DNA from: Ampelocalamus luodianensis
Taxonomy: Eukaryota; Streptophyta; Magnoliopsida; Poales; Poaceae
Assembly (NCBI GenBank): GCA_036346255.1
Contig: CM070627.1
Span: 34,184,143 to 34,248,142, forward strand
DNA: 64,000 bases
Direction: 5' to 3'
Shown: piece by piece, positions 35,341 through 47,975 of the stretch
How the letters are laid out: the number at the start of each line of letters is the position of its first letter
Numbering within the stretch: the stretch's first letter is position 1
The notes under the pieces: generated by a model
What the model was told of the DNA's origin: nothing
Databases searched by the model: none
What the model saw: the letters and a program-made list of their open reading frames with translations, nothing else
Program-made: the position numbers and the translations under genes

Positions 35341-38300
35341 TGTCACATCCCCAAGTTAATAAAGAGGATTATTATGCATCTCATGAGCATACATCATGTT
35401 TTCAAGCATTTACATTATATATTGCACTTAGAAAATCTCAATAAAGACTATAATATACTTCAAATTTGAAATTTCCAAAGGAAAATAGTAACAAAAAATA
35501 TGATAATCCTTTGGAAATAATTTATTCAAATGCTACATTAATTATTATGAATTACTATAATTTTTACAAAATTTTTGACGTTGAATTCAAACCATAGAAA
35601 ATTTAAACTCAATACAATGACCTGCCCTAAGTTTGAATTTATATTATACAAAATATATCATGAATAGTGAGGTTTAGTAATTTTTATGAGCACTGGACCT
35701 TCCCAGAAACCCCTCTAATTTATTTCAAATTTTTAGGAATTTAACTTCTATTTTTAGTGACCTAGTCAAAGTGGAGGAGACAATTTAAATCTCAATCAAC
35801 ACTATTTAGCCTTGTTTTAACCTAAGCCATTCAGGACCATCCGATCAGAAATGAGCAGCCAGATCGTGTAGTCATTCAGACCCGTCCAAACGTCCTCGCA
35901 AATTCACACCGTTCGATTAAGATTGTGTGGTCCACACGGGCCACCTGTCCAAACGTTACTCACACGTTCAAGCTGTCCGATCAAGATCCAACGAACCCCC
36001 TTGACTTGATCAAACACAACCACCTAAACATACCAACGAACCAGACTTCGACTCGCGCGCGCATGTGAGTCTCTGCCAACTAGGCCCCACATGTTAGCTT
36101 CGTCCCTGACCTCTCGTAGGCGAGCTCAGGTCTTCGGTTCCACGCGGCCGAGAGAGTCATTCGGGCACAGCTGACGCCGTGGATCCACCGCCCATTTTGA
36201 CCTGTCCCGGAGCTTCATCTGCTAATGCGCCTCCAATGCCGTCACTCACTCGGCATAGAAAAACTCCTTCAAACCCTATCTCTCACCCCACTTCTCCTTT
36301 GGCCGCCAAGGAGAGGGAAGGTCGTTCTAGCTCCATTCTAGCATAAGCTTCAAAGCTCAGCGTCCTTTCGCTTCTACCTTTGATGTCGTTCCCATTTTTG
36401 CTAATGCGGACCCTTGTTGTCGCTTGTAGCTTCCGAAATGCCATCGTGCTCTCAGCCGCTCCAGAGCACGCACTCGTGGACACCATTGAGCCATTCCTAG
36501 TCTCTGGTAAGTATTATCATCGCTCTTGTGCGTCACTATGCATGTTTAAGCCTTCTAAGCAGAACCCCTCAATCAATTGCAACAATGCATGACAGGGTTT
36601 CGGTGATTTGAAGCTTGGACCATTTTCGGCCGTAAAGAAACTTCTCACCTCCCACCTTCATTCGGTAAAGCTTTTGTCAATTCCTCGCTTCTGTAACATT
36701 CTCATATGGTCCTTGAGCTGCTCCGACCACCCACTCCTCTTTGTTTTGCTCAGGGTTTTCTCTCCACGTGAACCGCAATCACCGCCATGGCCATTGTCAG
36801 CGTCGAGCTAGCTCCGGCCCCACCTCTTCTCTCCGACCTTTAGGTAGCATCCTAGTAGCCCCTAGAAGCTTGGGCACCCGCTATCTTGGACGTTGTGGAG
36901 CTACGTTTGCTTGTGCATGATTGCCGTATTTTCGCTGCCGTTCCTCTCCGGCTAGCCGCCGTTCTAGGGCGGCTCAGGTGCCGTGACTACTCCCATTAGG
37001 TGCACATCACTATTGCGCATCTATCCCAGTCCTTGGTTGGTGCCGCCGTGGCGCGTAGCGCCGGCGAGCCGTCGGGCAACCACGCAGATGGGAGTTCCCG
37101 TTGTCATGCGCGGACAGCGATTGTAGCAACGTCATTAAAGTTAATTATAATCATTAGCATTTAATCGAGGATCTTTGTCGGAAATCCTGAGTTAACCGGT
37201 TAAGTAAGGAAGGGGTAGAGGTTGAAAGGTGGACCCAGGGCTTAAGTGAAATGATCCACGGGGTTGTACACCGGTAGACCAATACACGTGGCCGGTCCAT
37301 GCACTATTCTCGTGGACCAGGTCACTAACGAGCGGGTCCCATATGTCAGTATAAGATTTTAAATCAGTAGTTAAATAGAAAACACACTCTTCATGACCCC
37401 ACATGTCATTCGCTGTGGCTAGCGCAACGGTTGGTGAGAAAAGTAGTAAATGTGTTATAAAATTCGAAATAGGTTTATTTGCACACTTAAAATTACATTT
37501 AACTTCTAAAATGCATAACTAAATCAACTTAACTCCAAATCCAGTGAAACAAATTTTGTTAATTTTCATTTTAACTAAAATTTATTTTAAAATAGGTTTC
37601 AAACATATCTCTGTATCAGAGAATATAGTTTTGGAAAATGATCCATAACTTTATTATTTTACAATAGAAAAATCTGATAACTTTGAAAATTCATAACTAA
37701 TTCATATAAACTCCAAATAAGATGAACCAAATTATTTTGAGCTTATAATAATATCCTCTATTTATCTATGTAATCCTTGTACGCCACTGCTCTACAAATT
37801 TTGACCAAATAATTAAAATCAGTGAACAATAACATATTGTAATTTTTTGGAAATCTGAAATTCAAACTGCTATAACTCTCACATACTAAATCCAAATGAA
37901 ATAATTTTTGCACCTAAATTCATCTAAAATCATGAATTAGCCACTGTAGAAAAATCATGCATTTTTTAGCTCGGTGTTTATCGATGTCTTTAATTCTTTA
38001 GAGCCCGAAGCGATCGACGTAGATTCCTTCGCCACCGAGAGTGGGCAATTGGAATTCCAAAAAGGCAAGCATCATTTGAACTTTATTTTTGCATCATATT
38101 AATCCCAGTTTTAATACACTAGTGTTTGAAATGCAATGACATTACTCGCATGCTATTTTCGTATACCTTTACGTTTGAGTAGTTAGCTATGTCCTATACT
38201 TGATGGTTATTCTTGATAATTTCCCTCATAAATATGCTTAAGATATATGCTTGTGATATTATGAATGTTTTGTGTGAATGCTTAGCCATTGTGGATCTAG

Positions 38301-39903
38301 AAATCGTATTAGGTCAATGGACGAGATTATCTCGTCGATTATGGGAAACACATAACAACTTTTACTTCCTTTTTGTCCAGATCGTTGTATCTGGTGTTTG
38401 AGTCAAAATTTGTTATGTTAAATGGTTTTTGGGTCTGGACAAGTGATTGTTAGTGTAGGTGCTGTTATGCACGAGACTCGGGTATGTGGTTGTCTTGTCT
38501 GGACCGTTAAGGACCGAGTCATGGGATTTCATTCCAAGTAACGAGCGTGCTATCACATGTGGGATATGGGTATCGTGCGGTTAATTAAGGGGGATGTTTT
38601 ATTGTGTTAAGTCCCAAGGTGCTGTAAGGACACTTGTGTTCGATCATTTGTTCGTAGGACCCGGTGTAATTTTCTATAGTGTGCATGGGAGCACCATTTT
38701 CGTTTATTTACATTGTATCGGTATTTCCAATACAATTTGTGAACCCGCTTAGCAAGCGCTATCCATAGCTTGTACTGAGTATGGAAACAACTCATGAGGG
38801 GGACTTAGCTCAATAGGATCTTCTTGCTAAAAACGACTGTATCTCGATTCTCCCCGACCGGCATACCTAAGGTAGTGTGTCATTGTTCGGAGGCATTTGG
38901 AGGCTTACGGGCTAGTCGAGTCATGTGAGTAAAGTAGTACACCTCTACAGAGATAATCTATTCGAATAGCCGTGTCCATGGTTATGGACAACACTTGGTT
39001 TTGTATGCGTCATCGTTAGACTTCAAATTAAAAGTTGACATGGTTATAGCTTGGTTTTCGATATGAATGGGACATTCATGCATATTAGTTTATCAAAGTG
39101 GGTAGCCACTTTGATATTGCTTGATCTATATAATTATCTATGTCTTGCAAACTTTCTTTCTTAAACAATGATTTACAAATTGGCAATTCAAAGATTAGAT
39201 GGTTTAGGAAGGTAAGTTGTTGCGTTTTCTGCAAAACTAAGCCACTAATGCCTTTCTTTTGATATCCTCTATGCATAAATACTTTTAATTTATGTAAGAC
39301 ATACGAGTACAATTGTACTCAATCCAGTTCTGCAAATTCAGGTGAGGAAGACTGCGAGCCCGAGGAGCTTGTTAGCGCCGATTTAGGCGACGCTGACGAG
39401 TAGTGCTATCATTTAACTCCAGTCGGTTGCCATGGGTTATGGGGCATACCATGCTGGACTTTTGGTTTATTTATCTTACTTCCATTGCTACTTAATATTT
39501 TTATTTGAATTTGGCCGGTCGGCCACTTGTAATAGTTGTAGAATTTAACTATTATGTTGTATATCTTTTGAACTATCGATGTATGAAGTGTTGTATGGAT
39601 GTAACCAACGTTGTATGTGAGTATAAGTGTGTTGGTCGCTGATCCTGGAACCAACATGGTCTCATGCTTGCTGATCGATGGGTTCCCATTTAACTCATCT
39701 AAGTGTGTGCTTGTACCATTTGGAGAACCGAACATCATGTAGTGTTCGCAAGGGAGCAACACACATGATCTTCGGGGCTCTAGTTTCTGTTGGGTCTCTC
39801 ACTTGAATGGACTTAACTTGGAATCCATTTATCTGAGGCCTAGAGTTGTCTCCATAAGACGGGAAAACCTTGGACTTGTGGAAATAATTCAGGGGTCCTC
39901 ACA
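35341..39903 (+). mobile_element. Very long solo LTR (4.56 kb), Ty3/gypsy type, inserted in the copia element
   Basis: It begins TGTCACATCCCC and ends GGGGTCCTCACA, flanked by the 5-bp duplication GGCTC (35336-35340 and 39904-39908). Taking the insertion and one GGCTC out brings the copia integrase end and the linker into register, which confirms the boundaries. No gag or pol is found inside, so I read it as one LTR left by recombination. It has AT-rich ends, a GC-rich block (35990-37120) and an intron-like module (38002-39403). A complete non-coding element is an alternative, but no internal LTR repeat was seen. Confidence 0.85.
38002..39403 (+). other. Candidate spliced acidic mini-ORF inside the LTR
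   Basis: After an acceptor-like TTCTTTAG, 38002-38064 reads PEAIDVDSFATESGQLEFQK with no stop and ends at G/GCAAGC, a GC-type donor. An acceptor-like AAATTCAG precedes 39342-39403, which reads GEEDCEPEELVSADLGDADE followed by TAG. The two join in phase, giving an acidic C-terminal tail across a 1.28 kb intron. The same layout occurs in the unrelated LTR at 56213-57675. No start codon or upstream exon is assigned, and transcription is not shown. Confidence 0.4.
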
Positions 39904-41534
39904 GGCTCCTTTCCTTCCCCTAATGCTAGGAATAGTTCTTCATTAAATACACAGTCAACGTATCTTGCTTTCAAGAGATCCCCCGTCACGTGCTCTAAAT
40001 ATTTTAATATAGATGGAGATTCAAATCCCACATAAATTCTTAATTTATGAGCTAAGGTGGTAAGATCGGTACGTATATGGCACAACCAAATTTACGTAGA
40101 TGGGAAATACTTGGCTCTTTCCCATACACTAGCTAAAAAGGTGAATACTCATGGTATGCAGATTGCCGGAGTTGTATTAATGTTGCGGCATTTATACAAC
40201 ATGTCCCCAATTTACATCTCATTAGTAAAGGTCTAAGCTTTATCCTTTTAATTAAGGGTTAATGGTTCTGCAGGTCCATTTTGTATGTGAACATGCAAAC
40301 AGAGTGCTCCACCGTTGTGCCTAAGGCCATACAATAATCATTAAATGCTTTGGAGGTGAATTCACCAACATTATGCATGCATGGATTGGATCCTCATATC
40401 CTAAAATTTGGCTCTTAGCGTAATATTTTACAAAATCAGCTTGGCGAAGGCATGATTTCTAATGGATAATAGGCACACATGCGTCCACCGTATGGAGGTA
40501 TCTATTAGTACCACAAAGTACATGAAAGGCAATGATATGATCAATCAACAAATGCCCCCCTAAAATCGTTCAAGGAAATCAGGTAGTTCATCCTTAATAT
40601 TATGATACTAGGGTCCCACAATCAATCTACCTTGAGAACGGGCCTCACACACTAACTAGTGTGTTTTAAGAATGTCACTTAACTTTAAGTGATGACTATC
40701 AGAATGTTTGATGATCCGACACATCATATTTTCTCCAGGATGACCCAGACGTTCATGCCACATCTTGGACATATTTGGATCCCTAAATTGTGTATTCATC
40801 ACAACATATTGTTCATTACGTTTGATAAACATGTAGTGCAATCCGAGTGAAAAACTAGGAAGCTTCTGAACAATCTCCTTTTGATATCCCACTTATTAGT
40901 GAGGAGAAGTATTTAGAACCACTTTCTTCCTCTATTTTTAGATGGAAATCATTATTTTGGATATCCTTGAAACTTAAGAGATTACTTGTTGATTCTAGGA
41001 ACAATAATGCATCCTAGATGATTATTCGGGTTCCCATTGGTAACACAACTGTGTATCTTCCAGATCCGACAATATTACCATAGTTGCCAGCTATAGTTAT
41101 CACATTGCCTGTTATCTTGCTCAAAGTCTAGAAGTACTTAGCATCTCTAAGGATAGTACTCGTGGTACAACTATCAACAAGACAGGTTTCTTGCTCCCCT
41201 TCCATTAATTGTACTTATCTATAAACAGGAGATAAAATTTGCATGGAATTGAAAACATAGCTGAAAGTAACTACAAGACAGGTCATGCACACTAATTGGA
41301 AAAACTTTATTAAGACTTGAACTTAAATATTACAATCTTTAATTCCTAATTGATGACTCTTAGGATTGATAAAAACTTGGAGTTTTATATGTTAACACCA
41401 TCTTAATTACATGAATTGACACTTAAAGGGGTTTATAGGAAATAGTCCTTGTCCTCATTAGTGGGGCCTTCATCATGGAATGATACTTCTCCCTCTACAG
41501 TAGGGATATCCTCAATATTGAGGTCTAACACATC
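39904..41534 (-). pseudogene. Ty1/copia protease, GAG-pre-integrase and integrase region
   Basis: Reading leftward: the gag C-terminal linker (about 41534-41420), then protease at about 41220-41040 with LVDSCTTSTILRD (the usual DSG now DSC) and GSGRYTVVLP, then GAG-pre-integrase at 40892-40656 (MSKMWHERLGHPGENMM), then a badly decayed integrase core, and the integrase C-terminal region near 40060-39910 (RIYVGFESPSILKYLEHVTG). It is interrupted at 39903 by the long solo LTR. Stops and frameshifts are numerous. Confidence 0.8.
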
Positions 41535-41539
41535 TTGTA

Positions 41540-43036
41540 TGAAGGATTACGGGTAGGCTACATTAGCATACAATTCAAAAATTCTACCATGTAAACAAGG
41601 AAGTTATGCAAGTAAGATATCATAGATCGTTACCACTAGACACGCGGTGCAGCGAAAAAAGAGTTGGAGCAACCTGATCCAATGTCGGAGCGTTGATATA
41701 GTGGTTGTAGTCGATTATCCAACATCCTCTGCACCGATCGTCTTCTCCAACAACCTATCACATTCCTTGTGTAGGTCATGGGTCGTCATTGATCAGTGCA
41801 ACAATAATCGCAACAATGCCACTACGGTATCCACACGTCTAAGGGTGGAACGCCGTACACCGGGTATGCTAGCACTAGCGCGCACAGCAGAGCCTTCAGG
41901 GAGGTGGTGGCTAGGGTTTTAATGGTGTAACTCTTATGTCCAAACAGCCCCATGCATCCCCGTATAAAGATCCCGTAATGGATCCTATCCAAACTAGTTT
42001 GTTCCAACATGTTAAGTGTGTGACCCTGTAGGCTCATGTTTAATCGGTTGTGACTCGAAAACTCCATTCTGATCACAAGTCGGATATAACTATTCTCGAA
42101 TACACATAAATATTATATCAGATGAACCTTATGCAATATGATTTGTGACTAAGTCCTTATCACTTACGACCAACTCGTATCTCCATACGTCCTATTCACA
42201 TATAGTCACGACCAGTCAGTGACCATGTACGACCATCTCACAACCAGTCCATATCTCCATACGATAAGTTCGTTTCTGGTTGGACTGAACGACCTGCTTG
42301 TGTATTCTCATTTTGCCTCATGATATCTGGTTGAACTCTAGGTGAGATATCTGTAATCCATGGATTGTTCAATACTTTCTCGATCTATTGACGAATAACT
42401 TTGTGTGGTCGACTCTTTGACCACCAGTGGCATAGTCATGCACTTTCTTTATCCGACCACATCGAGGGACCCAGAGATATCTCTCCTGTTATGTTAGGAG
42501 GGGCAAATCACATATCCGACCAGTCACATCCCTCTGTATTTTTCATAGCATACCTGAAAGCTACCTTTATAACTATCTAGTTACGGAGTAGCGTTTTATA
42601 ACCCCTAAGTGTACTATTACAGATGATCTCAGGTCTAAAAATTATGCATCATCATTGCTTGAGACCAATTGATGATACATAAAATCATAATAATCTCAAT
42701 AGTGTCTCAAGGTGGGTCAACCCAACACCGTGTTCTCTAACATGTGCTCGCATTATTGATTCGATATCTCCATATCTATGACTGGTGAAACATGATCATC
42801 AATCAATACATATGTTGGTCGATAAGTCAATAGTGTCCCGACCATTGACATCCGACTAGGGACACTTTTAGAATGATATCATACAACTATTAAAGGATTT
42901 CACCAACAAGTCACATATTGTTAATCTTTATAAATGATAATTTATCCAAGGAACATAATGACATTTGCTTTGTAACTCATAAACATAGATGTGATACAAT
43001 CATCTCCATAATTGCCTCTAGGGCATATCACCAACA
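41540..43036 (-). mobile_element. Solo copia LTR in the gag-protease region
   Basis: On the minus strand it starts TGTTGGTGATATGCCCTAGA at 43036 and ends ...CCCGTAATCCTTCA at 41540, so the usual TGTTGG...CCAACA symmetry is worn at one end. The flanks are TTGTA on both sides (41535-41539 and 43037-43041). Removing it and one TTGTA restores an open gag-linker frame. It belongs to the same family as 44029-45334 but is more diverged, hence probably older. Confidence 0.85.
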
Positions 43037-43041
43037 TTGTA

Positions 43042-43700
43042 TTGATATGTTCTGGCCATATGCAGCGTAATAGAGATCAATCATCTCCTCCATAGCTCTT
43101 CTTCTATAGGTGGTATCATAATGTGGCACGAATCACCCTCGTCGAAGAGAATATCTAAAATTCCACCTCAAATGGTGGATTGCATCTTGGCTTTCTGATA
43201 TGCATCAATTAGATGTTTAGCTATATTGCACATGTTGGCAATATGCCCTTGGGAATCACATATAGTGCATATTGCATTCATGCCCCCTCTGACAAACTTC
43301 TTTTCCTTTGTTATTTCCCCTTTTTTTGGAGCTTAGGCTTCTTTTGGTTGCCTCCTTTGTGGCCACCACAATCCCTTTCCCTTTTGGGGGCTTTACCCTT
43401 CCTATTGGGAGCTCTTGGAAAGGGTGACCATGTTCCATGTGAATCTTTTTGTTTTTGACTTGCCAAAAAACATTCCATATGACTTCTCATATCCCACGTA
43501 GTTGAGGTATTCTAATACATTGTTTGTCCATGAAGGATAGTTTCTTCTATCACTAAACAACACGCGGAACTACTTCTCGGGCATGTTGTGTATATCATAC
43601 AAAGCAACAATTAGTTGGCTTAGAAATAGGCCACATGAGTCAAAACATGTGAGCACAATGCATAGACAATCTACTCAAATAGTAAATGCAAATATGTAGA
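43042..43700 (-). pseudogene. Ty1/copia gag remnant with zinc knuckle
   Basis: The minus strand carries a complete CCHC zinc knuckle, CTICDSQGHIANMC, at 43228-43269, preceded (to the right) by a lysine-rich stretch, as in plant copia gag. Farther right the frame decays and no N-terminal gag or 5' LTR could be identified. This is the 5' part of the element that continues at 39904-41534 and 33584-35340. Confidence 0.75.
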
Positions 43701-44028
43701 ATTCTAGTAATTAATAAAGCCATAACCACTAAGTTATTGTTGATGATCTAGTATCGACCTTACGAAAGAATGTTTGGGGCTTCCCTTGAAATAGATCCAC
43801 ACAGAAAAAGACATGGTGATTTATATAGGTTCAGGCCTTCTTCTAGGATAATAATAACCCTACTCATGTGTTCTTGTATTCACTATGCTTGTTACAATCG
43901 GGAAGAAATCACTCAAACTAAGACTCAATGATCCCTTGCGGCTAACCCCGATTGCCTCACCCCTCTGTCCACTGACTTTAGCCCTTATATAACGTGCAAA
44001 GGGGTGACAGTTACTCCATGCCAAGAGG
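43701..44028. other. Unassigned LTR-like sequence left of a copia solo LTR
   Basis: TTTATATAGGTTCAGGCC and, on the minus strand, GCACGTTATATAAGGGC suggest part of another minus-strand LTR. It continues at 45340 after the copia solo LTR. No ends or domains were found. Confidence 0.3.
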
Positions 44029-45334
44029 TGTTGGGAAACAGGTAGGCTACACTAGCGCAAATTAAAAAATTCTACCCGTAAACCAAGATCACTGCAGTTA
44101 TAGATCACGGTCTTACCGCTAGACGCGCAGTGCGGAAGTTGATGCACGACGTCGGGCGGTGTAGTCGTACTCGATTGATGCGATGCGTCGGGCGAGTAGT
44201 CGTACTACTTCCTCGTCCTCGTCGCGGCGTCCCACGCATGCCTCCTTTCTTGCGGTTCGTCCCAACGCCACGATGCGGCGCCTCAAAGGTATCCACACGA
44301 CGGGAGAAGCGACGCGCGGCGGACTACTAGATCCGCGCGGCGACTAGGGCGTGGGAGGGTGGCGGCGTGGTTTGAGGATGTCACGAAAAACTCAACCTCA
44401 ACCGCGCTACCGCTCCTCCTTTTATAGACGTCCTTATAATGGGCTTCTACGAATAGAGGCCCATTAGGACTCAATGCCCGATCTAATTTAGATCCAATCC
44501 AATTAGGCTTGACCCTAAGTGTGTGACCTATGGTTCACATATGTTTAGACATGACGCAGTACACATACTTGGTCAATAGTTGGTAGCGACCTCTAGCAAG
44601 ACGTGCAACTCCTAAACATACGTAAAGATCATATCGGACGAACCATCACAACGTTATGTACATGCCAATCCCTTTGCCTCACGATATTCATCGAGCTCCA
44701 AGTGACCACTCTTTCTCGATCCGTGATCCGAATCCCTTACTAGGTTAACTCTTAACCTTAAGTAGCATGGCCATGCATTTCGGATCCGATCACTCGAGGG
44801 CCAGAGATATCTCTCGGTAGAGAGGGCAAATCCCATCTCGACCGACCATGCCTCGCAAACATGCTTCATGACAAACCCGAAGCTACCTTTATAACTACCG
44901 ATTCACGGAGTAGCGTTTGATAGCCCCTAAGTAGGTCGATTCACATCTCAAGTACATACGACAATCTCGAGTCTAAGGACAAGGCGTACACATTGTGTAG
45001 AGAGAACCATAAGAATAATTACTATGTCTCATGTTGGGTCGGTCCAACCCATGTTCTAAACATGTGTCCACATTATTGGTTTGACATCTCCATGTCTATG
45101 ACACGTGAAACATGGTCATCAACCGATACATGTGCTAATCCATCATTCACGTGTGTCCTCACATGAACTCCGACTAGGGACAACTTTAGAATAACCATAC
45201 AAGTAAAGAGTTTCACAAACAAGTCACATACTTGTTAATCAACACAAAGGCAATATTCAAGGAACATTTATTAAATCATGGATACAATGAAATATCATCA
45301 TCAATATGATTGCCTCTAGGGCATATCTCCAACA
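44029..45334 (-). mobile_element. Solo copia LTR with intact ends and target duplication
   Basis: On the minus strand it begins TGTTGGAGATATGCCCTAGA at 45334 and ends CTGTTTCCCAACA at 44029, with perfect TGTTGG/CCAACA ends. AGAGG flanks it at 44024-44028 and 45335-45339. The 1306-bp LTR shares its start and inner end with the copy at 41540-43036. It is the best-preserved LTR of this family in the window. Open frames inside (44105-44474) are not considered genes. Confidence 0.9.
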
Positions 45335-45540
45335 AGAGGCGCCTCAATGCCTGCTAAAATGCACATGTTGATGGTAGTTGTTGTCAAAGAAAACTGCACC
45401 CCACGTCGCCTAGCAGTTACATCAGGACAGAGGCATAATACGTGCACTTCTTTTAGAGAATAACTGCGTATACTAACTGCTTTGTGTATTGAACATAGCG
45501 TATAAGAGTCCTTATTCGATTGGTCCTATATGTCTGTAGG

Positions 45541-45692
45541 CTTTATCGATTATAGGGTGGTCGTAGCTGACCTCGTCGTAGAAAGCTTTATGACTACAAG
45601 GTGGTCGTAAAAAGGCTTACGACTATGGAGTGGTCATAGAAAGGCTTACGACCATAGGGTGGTCATAGAAAAGCTTACGACCACTCAGTTAA
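45541..45692. repeat. Tandem repeat of about 30 bp, four to five units
   Basis: Units of the form CTTACGACYATRGGGTGGTC plus ATAGAAAGG repeat with a period of 29-30 bp. Each unit holds inverted GACCA/TGGTC pieces, so the array could form short stems. Confidence 0.8.
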
Positions 45693-47970
45693 GTATTTCC
45701 CTTATGAACCATAAGGGGTATACTTATGAGTAATATGAAGATATTGCATGCTATCTATAATAGTAATTATAGATAAACAATTAATTGAGGATTATTATAT
45801 CCTCATCAGTTATAAAACCAGAATTCTTACAGGTTTAATTCTAAAGATTTCCATGTGTGGATATCCTAAGAATAAAAATTCTTAAGTTCTAGGATCTAAT
45901 ATACAAGAATTCCGACCCTAAGGACCTAATCTATATAAACCAAGGACCCCTTCATAATTTCACAAAACCTCAAGGGATTATTTGCAAAAATTTGTGGCCT
46001 GCTCTAATAACACCTAACTGGGCCACTATTGGGCCTTAACGAACCGATCCGGCCCACATGGATTCCCAGGCCCATGTGGGTCCGTCTCTACTACAATAGA
46101 GCCTTGAGTTATGCCCTAACCTTAGGGCTCGGCGGAGGTGGCGGCTTCGTCGCCCGAAGCGGCGAGAAGGCGACGACGATGGCATTGGGCAGCGAACCGA
46201 CTGCAAGACAACACGGTAGATCGAGACAGCACGGTTGGTGCAACGACAAGGAGGCTGGAGGTGGGCCGGTACCGTTCGGTTGGTGCAGCCATGGTGAGCT
46301 CTCGTTGCAGCGTCCCGAGGTGACGCAGTATACACGGCGACGGTGACAGTAGGAGCAGGGACGGCAATAGTAGGCACGACGGTGAGCTCTGAGGGCAGCA
46401 ACAACAATGCCAGGATCACCAGTGGCAGCGTGGTTGGCACAGCTGGTGCAATCAACATCAACGGTGGCGACGCGGTTGACACGACCGACATAAATGAGTC
46501 AACGAGGGAAACGCAGTGGGCACGGTCGATGGCGATCAGATCAGTGACAGTGTCAGCGGTGCAGTAGCAACGACCGATGAGGTTGCAGGCTAGGACAGCG
46601 GAGGCGACACGATTGGCGTGGCTGATGAGGTTGGCGGGCAGCCGTGGGTGGCGGTGTGCATGCGAGGCAAGGTGACACCGTAGTCGCGGACCATGGCCAC
46701 CGTTGGCAACAAAGACCGCCAGCAGAGTCAGTCGACTGCGATAAGCACTTCGGAGGCTCGCCATTGGCGAACAGTATGACGACGGCGTTGGTGTGGGCAA
46801 GGAGGGAGAGAGAAACGGGAAGGGCCAAATAAACACTGCAAATAATAAAAATAGAACTGTTATGGGAAACATACCATATGACTGATGTGAGAGGGTTATC
46901 ATGTTGATACTTGTTAAAGTTGTGGTCATGTTGCCGACGATCAATAACAAAAGGTAAAAGACAAAATATGTAGTCCCAATAGCCTTGCACTCTTTCTTGA
47001 TGGGTGGTAGTTTATAGAAATGCGCTGCCTCGAGTAGGCTAACAAAGCGGATGTTTTATGTAGCTTCCAATGAATAGGGAACAAGATGACCTTGTTTGTG
47101 TTCCATCCAAGCATAGGCGTAGGAGGTTACGAGATCCGTATGTGTGTATAATATGCAGATCCTCCCCTCTTTATATAATGGGAGGAAGGGTGCCTTTTCT
47201 TGCAAGATAAGAAAGAACTAGAGTAATCTATAAGGACGCTCTAAGTTTAGGTAAATGTCCACATACCAAAATGTCACAACACTTTACTCCACAAAACACC
47301 AGGCTTTGCAATTCTTATGACTAATTAACACCACATTTTCCTACACTCTATTGCAGATTGCACCAGGGGCCCGCCGACATGACTGATTGAGGTTTCCAAG
47401 CTGGCTTCCACGCCACCTCCTCGTGGCGGCGGCGGCGACTGACAGGTTGTTGGGCTTCAGCTTTGCGTTGGTTCTTGACAGGTGGGGCCACGCCAGCAGT
47501 GCCTTCCGCTTCTGGTGATCCGCGAGACCGCCCCCGAACCCTCTCTCCACGTCTCACTTTTTGCTGGATTTTTTTCGCTTTGCTCCATTGCCTACCTTGC
47601 CGCATGGTGTGGATATTGAGCCAAGTCTTCATCTTATCGAGTTATTTTTTTGAAATTAACAGTTTGATTTAATATTATTTTATTTATAGTTTAGAAATAT
47701 TTTTAGAATCGAGCTAAAGAGCCAAGCCCAACCGAGCTAGAACGAAATCTAATTTGATTTAAAACTGACTTATTTCAATGTTTAACTAATTAATGAGTAT
47801 AATTAGAGCAATTTTGATTTTAATCTGAGCCAACGAGCCCACTAACGAGCTTTTTTTCACCCCTAACTGCATCCAATTGGAACCTGCCTTTCTATATTTT
47901 TCTTTTCGCCTCAACAAATAATATACTGTAGGATTTAGGCAGTAAGCTGCTTATCCTATTCATATATTGA
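45693..47970. other. No gene recognised; GC-rich block with long but featureless open frames
   Basis: A TATA-like CTATATAAACC at 45932-45942 precedes a GC-rich stretch (46030-46800) repeating GGC, GGCACGG and GGTGAGCTC. The minus-strand open frame at 46036-46950 (304 codons) has no recognisable domain and is biased by composition. The phrases AACCGAGCTAGAACGA and AACGAGCTTTTTTTCACCCC near 47720-47865 resemble one end of a grass hAT-type small transposon, but no partner end was found. Confidence 0.4.
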
Positions 47971-47975
47971 TGAAG

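Noticed and set aside
46036..46950. 304-codon minus-strand open frame
   Set aside because: GC-rich repetitive DNA with open frames on both strands; no recognisable domain or splice context.
47700..47870. Complete hAT-type MITE with an end in TTTTTTTCACCCCTAA
   Set aside because: Only one end is recognisable; no matching inverted end or 8-bp duplication was found.
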